Shown here: in pieces, positions 31,211 through 35,269 of the stretch
Layout of the letters: every line of letters starts with the position of its first letter
Numbering within the stretch: the first letter of the stretch is position 1
Origin: an uncultured Oscillospiraceae bacterium
Lineage (GTDB): Bacteria; Bacillota; Clostridia; Oscillospirales; Ruminococcaceae
Direction of reading: 5' to 3'
Length of the DNA stretch: 35,269 nt
NCBI GenBank assembly: GCA_900542145.1
Contig: UQMF01000021.1
Coordinates: 1 to 35,269 of the forward strand
Translations under genes and position numbers: made by a program
Notes under the pieces: model-generated
Database searches by the model: none
What the model was told of the DNA's origin: nothing
What the model saw: the letters and a program-made list of their open reading frames with translations, nothing else

Positions 31211-31290
31211 CACGAGTTTAATGCATAGCGACGATAATTCACACATTCTACAAAAGATGAGGTCTAAAAAAGCTAAAGTTTTTCAGAATG

Positions 31291-31319
31291 TTATATATTG
31301 GAATCCAGATTCATATTAT
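31291..31319 (+). promoter_or_regulatory. Possible sigma-E sporulation promoter
   Basis: TTATATAT (31291-31298), a 13-bp spacer and CATATTAT (31312-31319) resemble the sigma-E boxes GHATAnnT and CATACAHT at seven and six of eight positions. It lies 35 bp before yqfC, a known sigma-E target in Bacillus subtilis. The rest of the 31037-31353 gap shows no gene; ACCTGACC occurs twice near 31045-31075. Confidence 0.4.
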
Positions 31320-31353
31320 CCGTTACAAGGACAAAATTCATGGAGGAGTCGAT

Positions 31354-31632
31354 ATGGGACTTAAACAAAGACTTACGGCAGTCGGGGAGTTTCCCTGGAA
31401 GCACTCCGTAATAACGATAAACGACGGCTGCGACCTGTGCGCCGAGAACTGCACCGCGGTAGTCGGGTGCACCGGCGGAGACGCCAGCAGTGAAATTGTT
31501 CTGAAAATACGCTGCAACGGGACTGACCGCCTTATAAGAGTGTGCGGCGGAGATCTCCTGCTGGAAAGCTTCGGAGCCTACGGCGTGCGGATCACCGGGA
31601 ACATCACCGGGATCAATTTCATCGAACTTTAG
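31354..31632 (+). CDS. yqfC: Sporulation protein YqfC
   Basis: 92 residues of the YabP/YqfC family, a small beta-rich protein made in the mother cell during sporulation. The core runs WKHSVITINDGCDLCAENC to LLLESFGAYGVRITGNITGINF, with the conserved YGVxIxG element before a short C-terminal strand. The ATG at 31354 follows GGAGG with 7-base spacing; the frame upstream to 31288 is not coding. It pairs with yqfD 14 bp downstream, as in B. subtilis, although the usual phoH and ybeY neighbours do not follow. Confidence 0.85.
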   Translation: MGLKQRLTAVGEFPWKHSVITINDGCDLCAENCTAVVGCTGGDASSEIVLKIRCNGTDRLIRVCGGDLLLESFGAYGVRITGNITGINFIEL

Positions 31633-31646
31633 GGCGGAGGTGCAAT

Positions 31647-32831
31647 ATGGCGGACAGATCAATGGGACTGTGGCTTGGGCATGTGGAGTTCAGCGGCTAC
31701 GGCGGATATCCGGAGAAGATGGCGTCGGCGCTGATAAACTCCGGGGTGCAGCTGCGCCGGGTGAAATTCGGGGACGGCACCATATCCGGTATCGTATCCC
31801 CGACGGATTACTGGGCGGCGGCAACCGCCGCGCGCCGCTGCGGAGTGCGCCTGCGCGCCGGCAAGCGCCGGGGGCTGTATTTCACCGCGATTCGCTACAG
31901 CCGCCGTGTGGGACTTTACTTAGGCGCCCTCGCCTTCGTGATGATACTCGCGCTGAACAGCAGCCGGATACAGGATATCGAGCTGCGCAGCAGCAGCGAA
32001 CTTACCGCCTCACAGCGGTCGCAGATACTGACTATCCTGGACGAATGCGGAATACAGAAGGGGAAGTCCACGCGCACCGACACCAGGGCGGCGGAGAGCC
32101 GCATAATGCTGGAAATGCCGGAAGCGGCATGGGTGGACGTTTCCGCCGTAGGATTCCGTATCGTGGCGGACGTGGAAACCGTCACACCGAAGCCGGAAAT
32201 GCTGGATTCCGACGTGCCCTGCAATATCGTAGCCTCCCGGGGGGCGGAGGTGATCTCCCACACTGTCCGGGAGGGTTCTCTCGTGACTGAAACCGGCAGC
32301 GGAATCCCACGGGGTGGACTGCTGGTCAGCGGAGTAGTCACCGACGGTGCCGGGAACATCTCCTACCACCACGCCAGCGCCGACATCATCGGGGAATTCA
32401 CCGACACCCAGGAATTCTTCGTGCCCTACCGCGAAACAGTCCAGCGCGCGGACGGAGAGGTGACGGAGTTCACCTGGCTGGAATTCGGGGACGACAGCAT
32501 TCCGCTGTTCCTCGGCAGCGCAGAAGTCCCAGACGCAGTATACACCGAGCAGACGGAGCCAGTGACGATATTCGGTCACCGGACTCCGCTGTCAGTCCGC
32601 CGTGGGAAGTACACCGCCCTGCGCAGTGTGGACATCGTGCGCTCCGCCGACGACTGCATATCCGAGCTTAACCGGCGGCAGTCGGATTTCGAGGAAAATT
32701 TCTACGAAGATCTAGAGATAGTGTCCTGCGAAAAAACTGCTCTCCCGGAAGAGAGCGGAATCCGGCTGACCGCGGTCTATACCCTCAGGGGGGACATAGC
32801 GCAGGAGCAGGAGATATTCTTCGCAGACTGA
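31647..32831 (+). CDS. yqfD: Sporulation protein YqfD
   Basis: 394 residues. An N-terminal soluble part (LWLGHVEFSGYGGYPEKMASALINSGVQLRRVKF) is followed by one membrane helix (about residues 91-108: VGLYLGALAFVMILAL) and a large outward domain (SRIQDIELRSSSELTASQRSQILTILDECGIQKG and AAWVDVSAVGFRIVADV). These are hallmarks of YqfD, a mother-cell sporulation membrane protein. The ATG at 31647 follows GGCGGAGG, and the preceding frame overlaps yqfC. Its TGA abuts the topB stop: the hexamer TGATCA (32829-32834) holds both stop codons, with no terminator between. Confidence 0.85.
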   Translation: MADRSMGLWLGHVEFSGYGGYPEKMASALINSGVQLRRVKFGDGTISGIVSPTDYWAAATAARRCGVRLRAGKRRGLYFTAIRYSRRVGLYLGALAFVMILALNSSRIQDIELRSSSELTASQRSQILTILDECGIQKGKSTRTDTRAAESRIMLEMPEAAWVDVSAVGFRIVADVETVTPKPEMLDSDVPCNIVASRGAEVISHTVREGSLVTETGSGIPRGGLLVSGVVTDGAGNISYHHASADIIGEFTDTQEFFVPYRETVQRADGEVTEFTWLEFGDDSIPLFLGSAEVPDAVYTEQTEPVTIFGHRTPLSVRRGKYTALRSVDIVRSADDCISELNRRQSDFEENFYEDLEIVSCEKTALPEESGIRLTAVYTLRGDIAQEQEIFFAD

Positions 32832-34913
32832 TCACTTCTCGCGCTCCACACGCACTTTGCCGTCCACCAGCACCAGCTTTCCGCTGTAGGTGCTTCCGTC
32901 CTGGGCGGTGAATCCCTTGAGGACAATGGAGCTGCCCTTTTCAAGAATGCGCTTTGCCTGGGTAGGAGTGATCTCCTTCCCGAACTTCTCCTTCATGAAA
33001 AAGAATCCGCAGGCGCCGCGGCTGTCCTCGCAGGAATAAGACTTCTGGAACTCGTACACGTTCTTTCCGCAGACGGGGCACTTCCCCACCAGCGGCAGGC
33101 GCGAAAAGCGGAAAGGGTTGTTCTCCCGGGTGGTTTCCCCGGAGTTATCCTTTATCAGCTGCCGGGTGAATTCTGTCATTTCCCTCAGGAACTGCTGATC
33201 GTCAGCTTCGCCGCGCGCGATCTTCTGGAGGGTGCTCTCCCACTCGGCGGTCATTGCCGGGGATTTCACCTTATCCGGGACCACGTTGATCACCCGTATA
33301 CCCTTGTCCGTAGGGATCAGCTGCTTGCCCTTGCGCTCCACATACTGCCGCTTCACCAGTGTTTCGATTATCGCCGCCCGGGTCGCCGGAGTACCCAGTC
33401 CTTTCTTCTCGACGTCATCGTCGTCGCTGTAGCTGTCGGAGCCTGCGCGCTCCATCGCGGAAAGCAGCATATCCTCGGTATAGCGCTTCGGAGGAGTTGT
33501 CTTGTGCTCCAGCGGCTTCACGGACTTCACCGTTATTTCAGCGCCCTCGCTCAGCGGAGGGAGTACTCCGGACGGCTCGTCGCTGTCCTCATCGTCGTCC
33601 TTCACCAGCCCCTTGAGATTCGCCTTTATTGCGGATTCAAGCTGCTTCCAACCACCCTGTACGGTGGTCTTGCCCCGGGCGGTGAATTCCCTGCCGCCGC
33701 ACTCCAGCACGGCGGTCACGGTATCGCTGACGTTCACCGGGGACACCGCCAGCAGCAGCCGTATTGCCACCAGCGAAAGTACATTCCAGCAGTCCTCCGG
33801 CAGGCGGCTGAAATCATACCGCGTGATCTCCCGGGTGGGAAGCAGCGCGTGGTGGTCGCTCACCTTGTCGTTGTTTATCAGCCGCTTAACGTCCGGAGTG
33901 ATATTCTGCGCCTCGTAATCCGCGCCGAACTTGAATACACGCGCCGTGAGCCTTACCATCTCGGCGGCGGTGCCCTCCATATCGTCGGTGATGTAGCAGC
34001 TGTCCGTTCTGGGGTAGGTCAGCAGCTTGTTCTCGTAGAGCTTCTGGGCGCAGTCCAGCGTCTGCTGCGCGGTGTAGCCGTACAGCTTGTTCGCGTCGCG
34101 CTGGAGCGATGTCAGGTCGTAAAGCTTCGGCGGATTCGAATTCTTCTGCTCCTTCGCCACCGATTTCACGACCGCGGATTTTCCGCACTGCGCCGCAGCG
34201 GATTCCGCCTCCAGCGGCGCTATCTTGTCGCTCTCCGCCTTAAACTTTCCGCAGTTCAGCTCCAGTGTGTAATACCGCGCCGCAGCGAACTGCTGTATCT
34301 TCTTCTCGCGCTCCACCAGCATGGCTAGGGTGGGTGTCTGGACTCTTCCCACGGAAAGCAGGCTGCGGTACTTCACCGTGAACAGCTGCGTCGCATTCAT
34401 GCCGACTATCCAGTCCGCCTTGTTGCGCGCGAGTCCGCTGCGGTAAAGCGCGTCGTAGTCGCTGCCCGGGCGCAGGTGCTGGAATCCCTCCCGGACCGCC
34501 TCGTCCGTCATGGAACTTATCCACAGCCGTGAGAATGGCTTGCTGCACCCTGCCAGGTAGTACACATACCGGAACACGCACTCGCCCTCCCTGCCGGCGT
34601 CAGTCGCGCAGATGATCTCGTCCACGTCCGGGCGCTCCATCAGCCCCTTGAGTATCTCAAACTGCGCCGCGGTGCTCTCCGGGACAGTCCACAGGAACTC
34701 CTCGGGGATTATCGGCAAATTGGAAAGCTTCCAGGGCTTCCCGTACTTCTTGTCGTAGTCCTCGGGAGCCGCCAGCGTGACCAGGTGCCCGAAGCACCAG
34801 CTGACTATGTAGCCGTTGCCCTCGGTGTAACCGTCGCCGCGGTTACGGTTAGCGCCGATGACCTTTGCAATGGTGTTGCCCACTGAGGGCTTTTCCGCAA
34901 TGACCAGTTTCAT
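32832..34913 (-). CDS. topB: DNA topoisomerase III
   Basis: 693 residues, type IA topoisomerase that passes single strands and decatenates replication intermediates. The N-terminal Toprim domain has KLVIAEKPSVGNTIA (glutamate E7) and ICATDAGREGE. The nucleophile is about Y300 in LTYPRTDSCYI. Other family marks are SVGRVQTPTLAMLVERE and GLGTPATRAAIIETL. A C-terminal zinc-finger-like domain (CPVCGKNVYEF, then GACGFFF) and a KGFTAQDGSTYSGKLVL tail follow. The ATG at 34913 has AAAGGA upstream; the frame extends to 34940 without support. It is divergent from the small ORF at 34990. Confidence 0.92.
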   Translation of the reverse strand: MKLVIAEKPSVGNTIAKVIGANRNRGDGYTEGNGYIVSWCFGHLVTLAAPEDYDKKYGKPWKLSNLPIIPEEFLWTVPESTAAQFEILKGLMERPDVDEIICATDAGREGECVFRYVYYLAGCSKPFSRLWISSMTDEAVREGFQHLRPGSDYDALYRSGLARNKADWIVGMNATQLFTVKYRSLLSVGRVQTPTLAMLVEREKKIQQFAAARYYTLELNCGKFKAESDKIAPLEAESAAAQCGKSAVVKSVAKEQKNSNPPKLYDLTSLQRDANKLYGYTAQQTLDCAQKLYENKLLTYPRTDSCYITDDMEGTAAEMVRLTARVFKFGADYEAQNITPDVKRLINNDKVSDHHALLPTREITRYDFSRLPEDCWNVLSLVAIRLLLAVSPVNVSDTVTAVLECGGREFTARGKTTVQGGWKQLESAIKANLKGLVKDDDEDSDEPSGVLPPLSEGAEITVKSVKPLEHKTTPPKRYTEDMLLSAMERAGSDSYSDDDDVEKKGLGTPATRAAIIETLVKRQYVERKGKQLIPTDKGIRVINVVPDKVKSPAMTAEWESTLQKIARGEADDQQFLREMTEFTRQLIKDNSGETTRENNPFRFSRLPLVGKCPVCGKNVYEFQKSYSCEDSRGACGFFFMKEKFGKEITPTQAKRILEKGSSIVLKGFTAQDGSTYSGKLVLVDGKVRVEREK

Positions 34914-34933
34914 GGAATATCCTTTCACCCGGC

Positions 34934-34962
34934 TTGACAACCGGGACTTTTGATGTTAAAAT
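34934..34962 (+). promoter_or_regulatory. Promoter of the 42-residue ORF
   Basis: TTGACA (34934-34939), a 17-bp spacer and TAAAAT (34957-34962), 27 bp before the ATG. Confidence 0.75.
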
Positions 34963-34989
34963 AAAAGCAGTAAAATCAGGAGGTGCGCT

Positions 34990-35118
34990 ATGGCAAAACG
35001 TGAAGAAGAACGCAAAAAGAACCAGGACAAGCTCCGCCGCCGCGTTATCATCAACTGGATAATCTGCGGAGCGTCGCTCGCCGCTATAATAGTACTCCGG
35101 ATCCTCTCGAAGCAATAA
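34990..35118 (+). CDS. 42-residue single-pass membrane protein
   Basis: Begins MAKREEERKKNQDKLRRRVIIN, a highly charged helix, followed by a hydrophobic segment (about residues 21-37: INWIICGASLAAIIVL) and RILSKQ. The ATG has CAGGAGG eight bases upstream, a near-consensus promoter (34934-34962) and a strong terminator straight after the stop, so it is a complete single-gene unit and surely expressed. By topology the charged N-terminus is cytoplasmic. I recognise no family. Confidence 0.75.
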   Translation: MAKREEERKKNQDKLRRRVIINWIICGASLAAIIVLRILSKQ

Positions 35119-35124
35119 GCGCAC

Positions 35125-35155
35125 CCACACTCCGGACGGTCGGAGTGTGGTTTTT
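35125..35155 (+). terminator. Terminator of the 42-residue ORF
   Basis: A perfect 10-bp stem (CCACACTCCG with CGGAGTGTGG), 6-base loop and five T, seven bases after the stop. Confidence 0.9.
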
Positions 35156-35203
35156 CTGCAAAATAAAAAACGCCGTGAATATTTCCACGACGAATTTGTT
35201 TTA

Positions 35204-35269
35204 TGGAGCGGATTACGAGGCTCGAACTCGCTACCTCCACCTTGGCAAGGTGGCGCTCTACCAGATGAG
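35204..35269 (-). tRNA. tRNA-Gly (GCC), partial
   Basis: The 3' 66 nt of a tRNA cut by the window edge. The anticodon stem CCACC/GGTGG has loop TTGCCAA (anticodon GCC), the T arm GCGAG-TTCGAGC-CTCGT is intact, the acceptor 3' strand is TAATCCGC with discriminator T, and CCA is encoded at 35206-35204. The 5' acceptor strand lies outside the window. Confidence 0.9.

Overview
The window looks like chromosome of an endospore-forming, apparently motile Clostridia member, probably in or near Oscillospirales/Ruminococcaceae. The evidence is a GC-rich gene backbone, consensus sigma-A promoters, a yqfC-yqfD sporulation pair, a chemoreceptor behind a sigma-D-like promoter, and a Bce-type two-component/ABC module. 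The genus is inferred; no 16S or other decisive marker is present.

Positions 1-8990 are a visibly AT-richer mobile block docked on the 3' end of a tRNA-Pro(CGG) gene (8991-9067, minus). It starts with recombinase debris (276-727), then three XRE-type regulators and one XRE-like protein with palindromic operators (874-2248). A 460-nt leader follows that looks structured and ends in an intrinsic terminator (2371-2830), then an excisionase-like gene and an intact tyrosine integrase (2857-4393). Next to the integrase are arm-type direct repeats and a 12-bp copy of the tRNA-Pro 3' end (4529-4540). A second, smaller element fills 4541-8990. It holds a coiled-coil SHOCT-like gene, an XRE gene, two tandem large serine recombinases that have both lost the catalytic serine, an insertion-sequence-like end and a nucleotidyltransferase gene. 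The layout is one of tandem accretion at one tRNA.

Positions 9068-35269 are the GC-rich backbone. In order it holds: an SbcD/SbcC-like nuclease-ATPase pair; a serine hydrolase of the beta-lactamase superfamily; a lipoprotein; a minus-strand envelope-stress block (response regulator, histidine kinase, ABC ATPase, FtsX-type permease, 44-residue membrane protein, GT51 glycosyltransferase) with a Bce-like operator; a GAF-PAS-GGDEF diguanylate cyclase; a marR-citrate synthase pair; a five-gene minus-strand operon (HAD phosphatase, ArsC-like, CorC-like, a free-standing FakA/YloV C-terminal-like domain, and a degenerate HMGL-like protein); a chemoreceptor with a (PKA)6 N-terminal tail; yqfC-yqfD; topB; a 42-residue membrane protein; and a partial tRNA-Gly(GCC).

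Three non-coding features stand out. The leader RNA before xis-int has an apparent terminator/antiterminator alternative. A modular nested-hairpin repeat occurs in two convergent intergenic gaps, with a compensatory base change between copies. A 290-bp array of hairpins is bounded by two identical 26-bp palindromes.
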